A stretch of 64,000 nucleotides of DNA from Pictodentalium vernedei (GCA_031216915.1 JAUFNR010000012.1:558001-622000), one strand, 5' to 3'; positions 10,105-21,178 are shown, counted from the first letter of the stretch. Translations and numbers: made by a program. The notes: generated from the letters alone by a model not told the origin.

Positions 10105-11560
10105 CCTCACGCAACGAAGTTGTGGGGGTATAATGTTTTTGACTGGTCCCTCCGTCAGTCTGTTAGTCGGTCAGTCAGTCCTACTTGTTTTCCAGACTTT
10201 TTTTCTACACACTTCCAGATTTTGAGCTGATTTTTGGTATGTGAGTCTAACATAGTGGCCTACAGATCAAGTTTGCATTTTGTCCGCTCCACTGATTTTT
10301 TACCAAAATTATGGCCCTTGGACTCTGAAAAATTCATCAAAATTACAGTTTTCCGGACTTTTTTTCTACACGCTTCCAGATATTAAGCTGATTTTTGTTA
10401 TGTTAGTCTGACATGGTGGCCTACAGATCAAGTTTGCATTTTGTTCCGCTCCACTGATTTTTTACCAAAATTATGGCCCTTGGACTCTGAAAAATTCATC
10501 AAAATTACAGTTTTCCGGACTTTTTTTCTACACGCTTCCAGATATTAAGCTGATTTTTGTTATGTTAGTCTGACATGGTGGCCTACAGATCAAGTTTGCA
10601 TTTTGTTCTGCTCCACTGATTTTTAGCGAAATTACGGCCCTTGAACTTTGAAAAGTTCATCAAAATTACAGTTTTGCGGACTTTTTTCCTACACGCTTCC
10701 AGATATTGAGCTGATTTTTGGTATGTTAGTCTAACATGGTGGCCTACAGAACAAGTTTGCGTTTTGTTCCACTCCACTGATTTTTACCGAAATTACAGCC
10801 CTTGGACTCTGAAAAATGCATCAAAATTACAGTTTTCCAGACTTTTTTTCTACACGCTTCCAGATATTAAGCTGATTTTTGGTATGTTAGTCTGACATGG
10901 TGGCCTACAGATCAAGTTTGCATTTTGTTCTGCTCCACTGATTTTTACCAAAATTACGGCCCTTGAACTTTGAAAAGTTCATCAAAATTACAGTTTTGCG
11001 GACTTTTTTCCTACACGCTTCCAGATATTGAGCTGATTTTTGGTATGTTAGTCTAATATGGTGGCCTACAGAACAAGTTTGGTTTTGTTCTGCTCCACTG
11101 ATTTTTACCAAAATTACTGTCCCATAGACTTTGAAAAGTTCATCAAAATTACAGTTTTCCGGGCTTTTTCTCTACATGCTTCCAGATATTGAGCTGATTT
11201 TTGGTATGTTTGTCTAACATGGTGGCCTACAGATCAAGTTTGCATTTTGTTCTGCGCCACTGATTTTTACCGAAATTACGGCCCTTCGACTTTGAAAAGT
11301 TCATCAAAATTACAGTTTTCCGGACTTTTTTTCTACACGCTTTCAGATATTATCGAAATTATGGTCATTTTAGTATGTGAGTCTACCACAATGACTTACA
11401 GATCAAGTTTGCGTTTCGTTCTGCTCGGCTTATTTTTGCAGAAATTACAGGCCCTGGACTCTGAAAAATACAAGTAACAGATTTCCGGGTCATTTTCCTA
11501 AAAATTACAGTTTTCCGAGCTTGAAATATAGGGGTGCGTGGGGTATGTGTGCGTGCTCAC
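10105..11560. repeat. 161-bp tandem array headed by a GTCAGTCTG-type repeat
   Basis: It opens with TATACCTCACGCAACGAAGT and a CCGTCAGTCTGTTAGTCGG segment. About eight units follow, marked by CAAAATTACAGTTTTCCGG near 10338, 10500, 10661, 10822, 10983, 11144 and 11305, with spacing 161-162 bp. Each unit has TACACGCTTCCAGATATT, ATGGTGGCCTACAGATCAAG and CTGCTCCACTGATTTTTACC. Apparent frames on both strands are shadows of the repeat. Confidence 0.88.
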
Positions 11561-11593
11561 TAAGGTTCTATATTTTTTAATTTTTCCAAAAAT

Positions 11594-11690
11594 TTCAACA
11601 AAACCATATCATGTGACCCCTCATTGGAACAAGCTCAGCGAGCTCATTCCAAAGAGGGGTCACATGACATGGTTTTGTTGAAATATTTTT
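11594..11690. repeat. Central palindrome of MITE copy A
   Basis: The AACAAAACCATATCATGTGA arm and its complement are separated by a CTCAGCGAGCTC centre. Stem about 45 bp with a few mismatches. Confidence 0.85.
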
Positions 11691-11789
11691 GAAAAATATT
11701 TTCTCTGCTACTGAATTTGCATATTACGCAGGCGGAGTTATCAGATTCGTTGGGTAAAGGGTTAAATGTTTGGCTGGAGTTGACTATAT

Positions 11790-11860
11790 CTATGCTGTGG
11801 TCACGATAAGCCATTGTGAAGAAATATGTGATTTTAAACACCAATAAATAAATGAATAAT
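11790..11860 (+). mobile_element. SINE 3' fragment
   Basis: GGTCACGATAAGCCATTGTG and AACACCAATAAATAAATGAA match the 3' end of the SINE family. Head and body are missing. Confidence 0.75.
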
Positions 11861-11884
11861 ATTGTTGAATAAATAAATCCCTCT

Positions 11885-12360
11885 GTATTTTGAATATTTT
11901 CCTCAGATTGCTTAGGAGTGCAATTGCACCTGAAATTTTCAATGCAAAAACTTGTATGCTATTTTGGTTATATTCTCTTCAATATTAATTAATATTGTGG
12001 TAGAAAAATTATACTACATTGAGATACATAGTGGAAAAATTGGCACACACATCTTCTCATTATTCCAAATGTTATGTAACTGTCTTCTACACTCAAAATG
12101 TATCGAAATGCGACACAGAATGGGTCACTAATTATTGCGAATCAATGCAACATTGACAAATCGTCACCTGAGTTCCAATGTGTTCTCTGTGCCAGTAGGC
12201 ACAGAGAACACATAGGAACTTAGGGGATGAAATGATAATAGATTTTAAAGGTAGTCCCAAACAAGTCTAGCATTCCAGAAATTTGAGGGGTCCAAAAAAT
12301 TGCTCTCCTCAATTTTTTCTAGGCGTGCAGCACCCCTGAACTCCTAAAGAATGCCAGGCC
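11885..12360 (+). repeat. Interspersed repeat X, uninterrupted copy
   Basis: This segment is matched in reverse orientation by 13741-14368 plus 22956-23010. Shared words include GTGCAATTGCACCTGAAATTT, CACACATCTTCTCATTATTC and CAACATTGACAA (the mirror words are in the other copy). Its AGATTGCTTAGGAGTGCAAT edge (about 11905-11925) preserves the sequence that is split by the 8.6-kb insertion in the other copy, so it serves as an internal empty-site reference. A ~50-bp palindrome lies at 12172-12221 (GTTCTCTGTGCC/GGCACAGAGAAC). No coding potential. Confidence 0.8.
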
Positions 12361-12504
12361 TGGATATTATTGTGCAGTATAATGCCAGTATTTAAGTAAT
12401 TAGGAAGATGGGATAGTACATCTGATTGCCAGGCCTGTAGATGTCCTGGTAACATTGTTTGCTCTTTATACAGGTGTTTGGTCATGTTTTTTATTAACTT
12501 TCAG

Positions 12505-12602
12505 ACATCAGAAAAAGCTCAGATTGAAAAAGAACAGGGGAAGGATAAGGCAAGGGATGCATCTGATGTTGTTCAGTATAAAATTGATGTTCCAGCTAAC
12601 AG
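12505..12602 (+). CDS. FARSB: FARSB exon (about residues 38-70)
   Basis: The exon begins after TTATTAACTTTCAG and ends AACAG before GTAATTTTG. It encodes 32 codons plus two bases of a split Arg codon. The translation contains TSEKAQIEKEQG and then DVVQYKIDVPANR, the conserved N-terminal strand of eukaryotic phenylalanyl-tRNA synthetase beta subunits. The beta subunit pairs with the alpha subunit (FARSA) in the cytosol to charge tRNA-Phe. This part belongs to the N-terminal region, not the editing or catalytic-like core. Phase and sequence join correctly to the next exon at 23401. The preceding exon, with the start Met, was not found in the window. A Penelope fragment starts 13 bp into the following intron. 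Confidence 0.9.
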
Positions 12603-12615
12603 GTAATTTTGTTTT

Positions 12616-12925
12616 AATGCCACCTGCCACAAATGCAAGAAACAATATGTTGGTGAAACGGAAAGACATTTCCAAGTTCGAATTAAGGAACACATTTCTG
12701 ATATCCGCCACAAAAGAGAGACTCCAGTTACAATACATTTCGATGACGAAGGCCATTCTTGTAGTGACTTGACATACAGAATTATCCAAATCCTCAGATC
12801 AGACCCTGAGAGTGCCGCCTCCACTCCACATAGACGAAAATGCGAAATGCAATGGATATATACACTACGTACGCTCACACCAATCAACCTCAATAGAAAG
12901 GATTTCTAATAATATATTTTCACTT
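12616..12925 (+). mobile_element. 5'-truncated Penelope-like retroelement with GIY-YIG endonuclease fragment
   Basis: A frame of about 97 codons inside the insert, from 12616 to the stop at 12907-12909, includes CHKCKKQYVGET, RIKEHISDIRH, TIHFDDEGHS and a C-terminal WIYTLRTLTPINLN. The CxxC followed by YVGET, the R..EH.SDI helix and the WI..L.T..P..LN tail are the usual GIY-YIG endonuclease pattern at the C-terminus of Penelope-like elements. No reverse transcriptase is present, so it is heavily 5' truncated. The insert is flanked by a 14-bp direct repeat GGTAATTTTGTTTT (12602-12615 and 12926-12939). That repeat includes the FARSB splice donor, so the insertion duplicated the donor. The upstream copy still abuts the exon. 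Confidence 0.85.
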
Positions 12926-12939
12926 GGTAATTTTGTTTT

Positions 12940-13077
12940 TCTATATTTTCCAACTGTTAAGGAAACAAACAGAGTTTTCTTGATCAATTAATCGCATGGA
13001 TTGACCTTGGTTAACTGATGAATCACTTGCCCTAATATGTAGTTGAATAATTTCCGTACCATCGAGGATTTACAACA
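12940..13077. other. FARSB intron remnant with ATCGATTAA-like words
   Basis: It contains TTGATCAATTAATCGCATGG and TTGGTTAACTGATGAATC, loosely matching hAT-like subterminal motifs at 13500-13555 and 23910-23985. Too short to delimit. Confidence 0.35.
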
Positions 13078-13081
13078 TTAA

Positions 13082-13303
13082 CCCTTTACCCAACGTAACG
13101 GAAAAAACTGACCAGCATTCTGCACAAAAATCTCCATTCAAATTTTTTTTTTTTAAATTTTTGTCTCAGAAATATAGTTTATGACCTGTTATTGGAACAA
13201 GCTCATTGAGATCATTCCAATGAGGGATCGTTGCAACCAAAATTGAAAATTTTTAGTAATTCAAGAATTTATTTTAAAAATATCGCCTGCTACCCGTAAA
13301 GGG
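13082..13303. mobile_element. Fold-back TTAA-type MITE (copy C)
   Basis: Flanked by TTAA (13078-13081 and 13304-13307). It begins CCCTTTACCCAACGTAACGG and ends CCCGTAAAGGG. The central palindrome, around GGAACAAGCTCATTGAGATC, is imperfect. Non-autonomous, piggyBac-like by its ends. Confidence 0.82.
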
Positions 13304-13307
13304 TTAA

Positions 13308-13740
13308 GAATGACCATTTCCAGGTACTGATGCAGTATAATGATCATGCAAGTGAACAAGTATATCAGCATGTAACATGCATGCTTTAATCTGTCTCATA
13401 TAATTGATGTGAGTCAGTGTGACAATGTTTGCCTGTTTTGGAGCAAGTTTGTTCCTTTGTTAACCATATAACACAGTAGTTAAAAAGTAACGGTAAATTG
13501 ATCAGTTACTTTTTTGATTGATCAAGACGTTATCCTTGGTTAATCGATTAATTGGTTAAACATTTCCACTCTAAAAATTTCACAAATGCCTCTCTTTCCA
13601 GTTTACTTCTCACTGCTTTCATTGGACTTGTATGCTATGCTACTGGGGGGCTTGGCTCCTTGAAAATTTTGGGAACCAAGCCCCTCTTTCCAAGAAGAAA
13701 AAAAAATTGTCCAGTACAACCTTCACCTAATATAAAGCTC
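13308..13740. other. Intronic spacer with hAT-like ATTAATCGATTAA remnant
   Basis: Near 13440-13560 a segment with TTTGTTAACCATATAACACAG and GGTTAATCGATTAATTGGTT resembles 23868-23995. This is probably a shared degraded repeat. No gene. Confidence 0.4.
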
Positions 13741-14368
13741 TAAGGCTTGGCATTCTTTCGGAATGCAGGAGTGCTGCACACCTAAAAAAAAACTGAGGAG
13801 GGCAATTTTTTGCACCCTTTGATTTTCTGGAATGCCAGACCTGTTTGGGATTGCCTTTAAAATCTATTATCACTTGTCAATGTTGCATTGACTCGCTATA
13901 ATTCATGACCCATTCTGTATTGCATTTTGATACATTTTGAGTGTAGAAGACAGTCACATAAGAATTGTGTGCAATATTTTGAATAATGAGAAGATGTGTG
14001 CCAATTTTTCCACTATGTAGCTGAATGTAGTACTATTTTTCAGTCACAATATTAATATCTTGAAGTGAATATACAGTACATAGAGAGTGTGTTATCAATC
14101 AATGACCTGTGGAGTATTGATTTCTCTCAAGCAACAAATGATAATTTGATGCAACGCATAATTTGCATAAGCAAAGTTTCAGCCAATGGACCTCCGGTTG
14201 AAACTTGTCTTGTGCTTCTTGTGTTTCTGTATGACATTTGAGAGTAGTACCTTGGGCGATACTTCCACTCCATGGGTGATTGGGTGACAGTCCACCCTCC
14301 ACGTACTGTAACCAAAATAGCATTCAAGTATATGCTTTGAAAATTTCAGGTGCAATTGCACTCCCAAG
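13741..14368 (-). repeat. Interspersed repeat X, left part of the interrupted copy
   Basis: This is the reverse complement of the copy at 11885-12360, reading GGTGCAATTGCACTCCCAAG at its right edge. There it is cut by the 8.6-kb insertion and resumes at 22956 with CAATCTGACGAGGGC. Extra sequence at about 14090-14310 is absent from the first copy. Confidence 0.8.
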
Positions 14369-14389
14369 TAAGGCTGCACGGTATTCAAA

Positions 14390-15950
14390 TTTCAGTACTG
14401 GTATCGGTATTGAAAAAAATACTGCGATATACTGGTATATCGTAGACCAGTTTAGAGGGTGAAAAACTTGGGCGATGTTCTGACGAATAGAGTTCGTTGA
14501 CAACACAGTTATATTTTGGGCGGTTAACAATTGAATACAATTTACTGTACTCAGTACCTTATGTTCAGCTGAACCCAGTATCTTTGAGAAAGCACTTTTT
14601 TTTTTTTTTTTACAAACGTGCATAGAATTATTTTATTTTGATTTAAAATCACATCACAGAGACAGCTCAGACATGTGGGAAAACAATAAAGTGCCCTGAC
14701 TTTTCTCTTCAAAAAGAATATCCCACAATTCATCACTATAGCTGACTGTAGTGTTTATTTTTCCTTTGTTCATGAATATTAATTAATACTGCTGTTTTAT
14801 GGAGTGTGTGCATTTCGCACCCTGCATTTTCCTCTTCATTGTTTGTTTCTTCTTATGACCTATTGTATTTTAAATGTTGATAGATATGACCAGTGGTGTG
14901 TTTCTGTTATTGATTCATGTCCATGTGAGCGGCAATTATTAATGCCTGAATGGATTATTATTGCGCAGGCTTCCCTTTCCCTTTGATTCTCATTTGTGTA
15001 CCGTGTATATTCCTACCCCCAAAACTTCACCTGATGTGATGCGTGGTTAGCACAGTTCTTAAAGGGTTAAGATATAAATACTTTTATTTGAATTCATTAT
15101 TAACTTCAGGGATAACATCTGTAAAAAAATATTTAAAGGTACAAAAAAATAGTTATGTTTTAGATTGCTGGTTGTCGTTTTAAAACTGGGACGAAAAGTG
15201 ACAGGGACGTCCAACCCATGCCTTCATTGCTATTGAACAGCTTATTAATATTCATGAGTTCAAAGTTCACAATGAGAGTGTTGATGGAAATGTTGATCAA
15301 CATGGCTTCAAGTTTTATCTGTTTTTGAGAGGAATAGAATAAATAAAACAAGAAAATACAGCAGTGCTGTGCAAAAAAGGACGATGATAATATGCCAATG
15401 CAGTTTTACTGAAAAGACCATCTTTAAAATAATAAGACTGAGTATCACAAATGTAGTTTCATGTAAAACATTATGTTGAGGAAAAATCAGAGGAATAATT
15501 AATTTAAACATAAACAGATCAATTTGAAAACAAATCAAAATATATTTGATTCTCGGTCAATATATTGTGGAAAACAATGAAGATTGGGGGGTTTTATTTA
15601 TTTATTTTTATAACAAAATTTTTAGTATCTTTCTTCAGTAAATATGCAGTTTTCAGAAACCTGTGCATGAGGAACATAGAACATCCTAGTGCTCTGGAAA
15701 CAAAAGTTTTACTGACAATTGTTAAGCCAAAAATGAAAGGGAATAAACCTTTTTTTCAAAGAATGCATCTGAAATTATAGAAAAAAACATGACATGAAGA
15801 GCAAATATAAAGATTATTTTGTATGCAAATCACGTAGTCTTGATGATTTCTTTAAACACACACAATATTTTTGTTTTCATTTGCTTTTCCAACAGCACTG
15901 AACGTTCTGAATACGAGTGGCATTTTCCGTAAATATGTTCAGTTCTATCA
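14390..15950. other. Interior of the hAT-like insertion, no gene recognised
   Basis: Contains TACTGGTAT-type subterminal words up to about 14450, a poly(T) tract at 14595, and AT-rich sequence with short frames lacking motifs. No transposase signature (such as the hAT dimerisation region) was seen. Confidence 0.4.
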
Positions 15951-15962
15951 GGGTTTTCTATC

Positions 15963-16315
15963 TATTTATTTATTTATGTTTAAGGTCACATATTTATGCA
16001 CAATGGCTAATCATGACCGTGACAGTTTTACGGGTGGAGGAAGCCGGAGTACCCGGAGAGAACCACCGAGCAACGACGAGCAGCTGTCAGCTTCCCAACA
16101 TCGTAACTCCGCTCTGCAGCACATGCGAGGTTAGATTGGTTGAAGACATGCATACCATCGACGTGCAGTACACCTTAGTACACGGCGTCATCGTGCCCCC
16201 AAGCAGGCAATGGAGATGAAGTGTCTTGCCCAAGGACACAACGCGGTTGCCGCAGGTGGGATTCGAACCGAGGACCTCTCGGCTTGCAGTCTGCACCTCT
16301 ACCTACTGAGCCACG
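15963..16315 (-). mobile_element. tRNA-headed SINE, full length
   Basis: A 12-bp target duplication GGGTTTTCTATC flanks it (15951-15962 and 16316-16327). On the minus strand the head reads GTGGCTCAGTAGGTAGAG with GGTTCGAATCCCACC as B box. The body shows TGTGTCCTTGGGCAAGACAC and ends TTAAACATAAATAAATA. The clean duplication and intact boxes suggest a fairly recent insertion. Confidence 0.9.
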
Positions 16316-16379
16316 GGGTTTTCTATCAATTACCTCAGAGTACACATTGAACGTAAGAAAATTAACTCGTTACATGGTG

Positions 16380-16550
16380 TCTGGACGATTCGGACCTTGT
16401 ACGATTCAGACCAGATTTTTATAAAGGACGTTTTGGCCCAGATCTATTGACAATTTGGACCATATTTCTGCCGATTCGGACCAGATTATTGGACCATTCG
16501 GACCATGTTTGTGGACGATTCAGACCAGGTTTCTGGGCGATTTGCCCAAC
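16380..16550. repeat. ~28-bp minisatellite of GACGATTCGGACCA
   Basis: GGACGATTCGGACC, CGATTCAGACCAG, CCGATTCGGACCAG, CCATTCGGACCATG and GACGATTCAGACCAGG follow each other at 20-30-bp intervals. Confidence 0.6.
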
Positions 16551-16734
16551 AGACACACAAGCCAGCACAAACTTGTCTTTTGAATTAAATAGGCCTAGAG
16601 ATTTATGTGCCAATTTCAGTGAGCCATTTTCATTAATTTCACTGAAAAAATACCGACGTACCAGTATTGTTTGTAGTTATCACAACAGATAATTCTGTGA
16701 GTAATTATGAAACAGCTAATCCTGTGCTTCCAGA

Positions 16735-17620
16735 TCATGTCAGGGAAGAGGAAAAAAGATGTGACGTCAACATTGACCCACCTGTTTTTATTTGCAATGC
16801 ATTTTGGGTCCGTATACCGAATTTGGGCAAAATCGGCCTGGTAGTTAGCCCGATGCTAAGCAGGCACTCTGGTTGCTAGGAAAGTCACGTGACGTCAACA
16901 TTGACCTGTCTGTTTTCATTTGCAATGCATTTTGGGTCCGTATACCGAATTTTGTCAAAATCGGCCCAGTAGTTAGCCCATTGCTAAGGGGGCACTCTGG
17001 TTGCTACGGAAGTCACGAGACGTAAATTTTGATCTGTCTGTTTTCATTTGCAATGCATTTTTGGTCCGTATACCGAATTTGGTCAAAATCAGCCCAGTAG
17101 TTAGCCCATTGCTAAGGGGGGTGTTCTGGTTGCTAGGGAAGGCATGTGACATCAACATTGATCTGTCTGTTTTCATTTGCAATGCAATTTGGGTCCGTAT
17201 ACAGAATTTAGTTAAAATCAGCCCAGTAGTTAGCCCGTTGCTAAGGGGGTGCTCTGGTTGCTAGGGACGTCATGATTGATCAGTCTGTTTTCATTTGCAA
17301 TGCATTTTGGGTCCATATACCGAATTTTGTCAAAATCGGCCCTGTAGTTAGCCCATTGCTAAGGGCACACTCTGATTGCTAGGGAAGTCACGAGACGTCA
17401 ACATTGATCTGTCTGTTTTTATTTGCAATGCATTTGGGTCCGTATACCGAATTTAGTCAAAATCAGCCCAGTAGTTATTAGCCTGTTGCTTGGGAAGTCA
17501 CATGGCGACACAATTGACCTGTCTGTTTTTGTTTGCAATGCATGTTGGGTCCATGTGTCAATATTGGCCCAGTAGTTTGCCCATTGCTATGATTTTGCTT
17601 TACTTGCTATGGACGTCATG
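16735..17620. repeat. 128-bp satellite, about seven units
   Basis: GGTTGCTAGG(GA) recurs near 16871, 16999, 17128, 17256, 17374 and 17485. Each unit includes CATTTGCAATGCATTTTGGG, TCCGTATACCGAATTTGGTC and GCCCAGTAGTTAGCCC. Spacings are 128-129 bp, then 118 and 111 in the decayed right units. A poly(C) tract follows at about 17650. ORFs across it are repeat shadows. Confidence 0.9.
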
Positions 17621-17699
17621 TGACATAATCAGTGACCTATTAGCCTCATCCCCCCCCCCCCCCAAACCCAATATATTAAGGGTCCCTTGACCCAATGAG

Positions 17700-18116
17700 G
17701 TTGAAAGCAATGGTGGAGAGCCATCACTTGTTCTCGTGTCCGAGTATCCTTGAAAAAATGTAACCTCATTTGTCCCCTGTTCCTTTGTGAAAAATCCCTA
17801 AAAGTTTAATCAGCCAGAGTCATTCTCGAGAAGTCTCATCTCGTTAACTACTTCCTACGTTAAAAAAAGTGTGAAATTCATATAAAGGACTCACGAGTTT
17901 CGACGTCGGCTTTGCCTCCGTCTCAACTCGGGCACCTCTGGCACCTTCGTCCTTTATAACAAACACTCCTTATAATGATTTTGTGAGTGATTTTATTATC
18001 CACACGGGGAAACGTCAAAATAGATACACAGATGTGTCAAAGTATTCGTTCCCTGAATTCGATGCATCCCCGAAATATTCAACTTTCAGTTTCAGTTTAA
18101 AATAGTTGGTACGTGT
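17700..18116. other. Spacer before the Gypsy element
   Basis: Contains an imperfect inverted repeat between TATAAAGGACTCACGAG (about 17881) and TTCGTCCTTTATAA (about 17948). No gene was recognised. Confidence 0.4.
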
Positions 18117-18316
18117 TGTCATGTTTATAAAGACTGATCCATAAAGACTGGGTACGTTCAGCCTGTGCACTTTGCAAGTGCAGTTGTGAGTGAAATTGTT
18201 ATCTCCCTTGCATTGTTTATCATCATCGAAAGAATTGAAAATAAATCATAAATGTTTGTTCAATCTCATGTCATAGCTGTCATCTTGATCATATGTCAAC
18301 AACCTACAACACGACA
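18117..18316 (+). repeat. 5' LTR of the Gypsy element
   Basis: Begins TGTCATGTTTATAAAGACTG and ends CTACAACACGACA. A TATAAA-like word at about 18125 and AATAAA at 18241-18246 are plausible promoter and polyadenylation signals. Confidence 0.93.
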
Positions 18317-18359
18317 GATTGGCGACGTGGATGAAGACTATTTCTTGTCTCAAATTTGC

Positions 18360-20294
18360 ATGCAATTTAGTTCCCTGCATCGATTCTCCAACATGCACAT
18401 GAATATTAACTTTTCTACTTTCGATCTATCTGATCCATCGTCAATTGCTACCCGTTGGACCAAATATCTTGATCGCTTTGAGAATTTCCTTATCGCGAGT
18501 GACATAACAAACAATAACAGAAAGAAAGCATTACTGCTTCATTTTGCCGGCTCCGGTGTTTATGATATTTTTGAGACTTTGAAAACAGATGACATACCTG
18601 ACGGCAGCAATGTGTATCAAGTTTGTGTGGACGCTTTAACTAAATATTTTGCTCCGAAAAAGAATCTGAATTATGAACGTTATAAATTTCGACAAGCGAG
18701 TCAAATCCAAGATGAAACAATGGACACTTATTACACTAGGTTGAAACAACTTGCTAGGACCTGTGAGTTCACCAACGTTGAGGACGAAATCAAGTCTCAG
18801 ATTATTTTTGGTACTGAAGTGAGGCGCCAAGCACTTCGCACTGATGTTTCTCTAGAAGAATTGTTATCTTTGTCTCGGTCATTAGAACAGCCTGAAAAGC
18901 AGGCAACTGAAATAGAACATTCAATTCCCAAAGATAAAAATGCATCGGTAAACAAAATCAACAATTTTGCTCTTCGCGGTAATTCAAATCAACAACAGAA
19001 ACCTAAGAAATGTTATTTTTGTGGTGGTCAATACCCACATACCGGACAATGTCCTACAAGAGGAAAAACATGTAATTTTTGTGGTGCATTAAACCATTTT
19101 TCTTCAGTTTGTCATTCGAAAAATAAAATGAAAAATAATCGCCAAACAAAAGATCAGAGAAAGTTACCAAGAAATTCGAATAGGTTTACTAAATTGAACC
19201 GGCCTCTGCATAGTAAGCAAGCGTATGCCTTGAATAGCCCACAGGATCCTCTCGAATTGGATTCACCAACAGATGATGACAGTTATGTGTTTTCTTTAAA
19301 TAATTCAAAAGGAGATACAAGACCTCACACTACAGTTACCTTGGCTAAGACTGAGATATGTGTACTTTTAGACTCTGGTGCATCAATAAATATTATAGAC
19401 AGATCAACATATGAGAAATTGGTATATCGATCAGCGATCAAGTCAATCTCCGATAAAGATTTTCACATTTATGCTTATAATGCAAAGGATCCACTTCCAA
19501 TTATGGGAAAATTTTCTACCACGGTGACTGCTAAAGAAGCCACTATCGTGACTGATTTTTATGTGCTAAATGGGGACAGTGACCCTTTGTTGTGCTTTAA
19601 AACATGCCAAGACCTAGGCCTACTCAATATTATTCATTCACTTACTTCTTCACAGTCTTGTGATGAAATACTTCAGCAATATAAACATTTATTTGATGGG
19701 CTTGGAAAATTGAAACATCGACAAATTAGTCTTCATATCGATCAGTCTGTTCAACCTGTTGCACAGACTTTTAGACGTATACCTTTCCATATGAGAAAGA
19801 AAGTTGAAAGAGAATTACTAGAACTGGACGAAAATGATATCATTGAACGTGTTGAAGGTTGCGCAACACCCTGGGTTTCTCCAATTGTTTGTGTACCCAA
19901 ATCAAATGATCCGGGTAATATCCATTTGTGTGTTGACATGAGATGTGCTAACCGAGCTATAAAGCGCGAACGACATGTATATCCAACAGTTCATGATTTG
20001 ATTTATGATGTTGCAGGTTCAAAGCATTTCAGTAAATTAGATCTCTCTAAGGGATTTCATCAGTGTGAAATCACACCAGATTCTCGTTCCATCACTACAT
20101 TTGCTACCCACACAGGACTTTTCTGCTACAAAAGGTTAAATTTTGGAATTACTTCGGCACCAGAAATTTTTCATGATCTTATCAGGCAAGCCTTGATTGG
20201 AATTCCTAATGTTATTAATGTCAGCGATGACATTTTTCTTCATGCAAAGACAGACAATGAACATAGTCAAATTTTACGTGCTGTCTTGGAATGA
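18360..20294 (+). pseudogene. Gypsy gag-protease-reverse transcriptase segment
   Basis: The open frame extends upstream into the LTR (to 18252), but Met codons at 18360 or shortly after fit better as gag starts because they lie past the primer site. Gag is followed by two zinc knuckles, CYFCGGQYPHTGQC and CNFCGALNHFSSVC (about 19012-19112). The protease site is LLDSGASINIID. Reverse transcriptase has SPIVCVPKS, FSKLDLSKGFHQ, FGITSAPEIF and the active-site NVSDDI (about 20215-20232). The frame ends at TGA 20292-20294, within RT just past the catalytic aspartates, far short of the family's usual end, so this is a premature stop. Confidence 0.9.
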
Positions 20295-21178
20295 CTCGAT
20301 AAGCATGGGTTAACGCTTCATCAGCAAAAGTGTGAATTTAATAAGCCTTCTTTGAAATTTTTTGGTATATTATTTACACTGAATGGGATTCGTGCCGACC
20401 CAGATAAAATTTCTGCTATTTGCAATATATCTGTTCCAAAGTCATCTACTGTTTATGCTATTTTAATCCTAGAGCAGAAACACAAATTTATGTTGACGCG
20501 AGCCCAGTCGGCCTTGGTTCAATCTTAGTACAGACACAAGCTGATGGTAGCGCAAAACCAGTCGCTTATGCAAGTAGGGCTTTAACATCTACGGAAAGTC
20601 GTTACAGCCAAATTGAACGAGAAGCATTAGCTGTCACATGGTCACTTGAACATTTTAAAATCTATGTTTATGAAAAACATTGTACTGTGATCACTGATCA
20701 TAAGCCACTTGAGGCAATTTTCGACAACCCAAAGTCACGACCTTCAGCTCGAATAGAACGTTGGTGTTTGCATGTTCAAGAATTTGATTTTAAGGTTATC
20801 TACCAACCTGGCGTGATCAACCCTGCAGACTTTATATCACGCTACTCTTCTGATGTTTTAAGTGACAATCGTTCTACTGTTTCTATGTTGTCTGACTCAG
20901 CTGAGGGATATCTAAATTACATTGCTTTAGAGACAACTCCTAAGGCTATGACTTTAGATGAGATCAAAATGGCAACAAAATCAGACTCAACTCTGCAAGA
21001 AGTTATTCGCCTGATTGAAACCCATCGATGGTGTGATCTTGACAGACACTCTTATTCAGCTCTTGATAACCTTAGTGCTCTGAAAATTTTTCATAAACTC
21101 TCGAATGAGCTCTCATATATGCCAAACAAAGATCTTGTATTACGCGGAACAAAAATAGTTATTCCGGAAACATTATAG
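20295..21178 (+). pseudogene. Gypsy RT end and RNase H segment with internal deletion
   Basis: After the TGA the same frame continues through RT-thumb text (KCEFNKPSLKFFG) to about 20450. There it joins RNase H in another frame: the connection region normally between them is missing, a deletion I estimate at some 200-300 bases. RNase H then reads IYVDASPVGLGSILV, YSQIEREALAVTW and VITDHKPLEAIF, carrying the usual D, E and D positions, followed by GVINPADFISR. A TAG stop ends the frame at 21176-21178, just before the integrase zinc-binding domain. Confidence 0.87.

Larger units (their letters stand above)
10048..11761. mobile_element. Fold-back TTAA-type MITE (copy A), split by a 161-bp repeat array
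   Basis: The left end AACCCTTTACCCAACG (about 10046-10062) and the right end CGTTGGGTAAAGGGTTAA (11748-11765) are inverted terminal repeats of the family seen at 13.1, 24.3, 27.2, 42.3, 47.2 and 56.2 kb. The central palindrome is at about 11594-11690. About 1.4 kb of unrelated tandem repeat (10105-11560) sits in the left half. TTAA flanks and CCC...GGG termini are the piggyBac signature, so the superfamily is inferred from the ends. No transposase is encoded. Confidence 0.7.

Noticed and set aside
12455..12893. Long frames on both strands around 12.5-12.9 kb
   Set aside because: They cross the FARSB splice site and the Penelope fragment in wrong frames.
15565..15780. 71-codon frame with a hydrophobic start
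   Set aside because: AT-rich chance frame inside the hAT-like insertion; no recognisable domain or conservation signal.
17881..17960. Possible terminal inverted repeat around TATAAAGGAC
   Set aside because: Arms match only in short blocks and no target duplication is visible.
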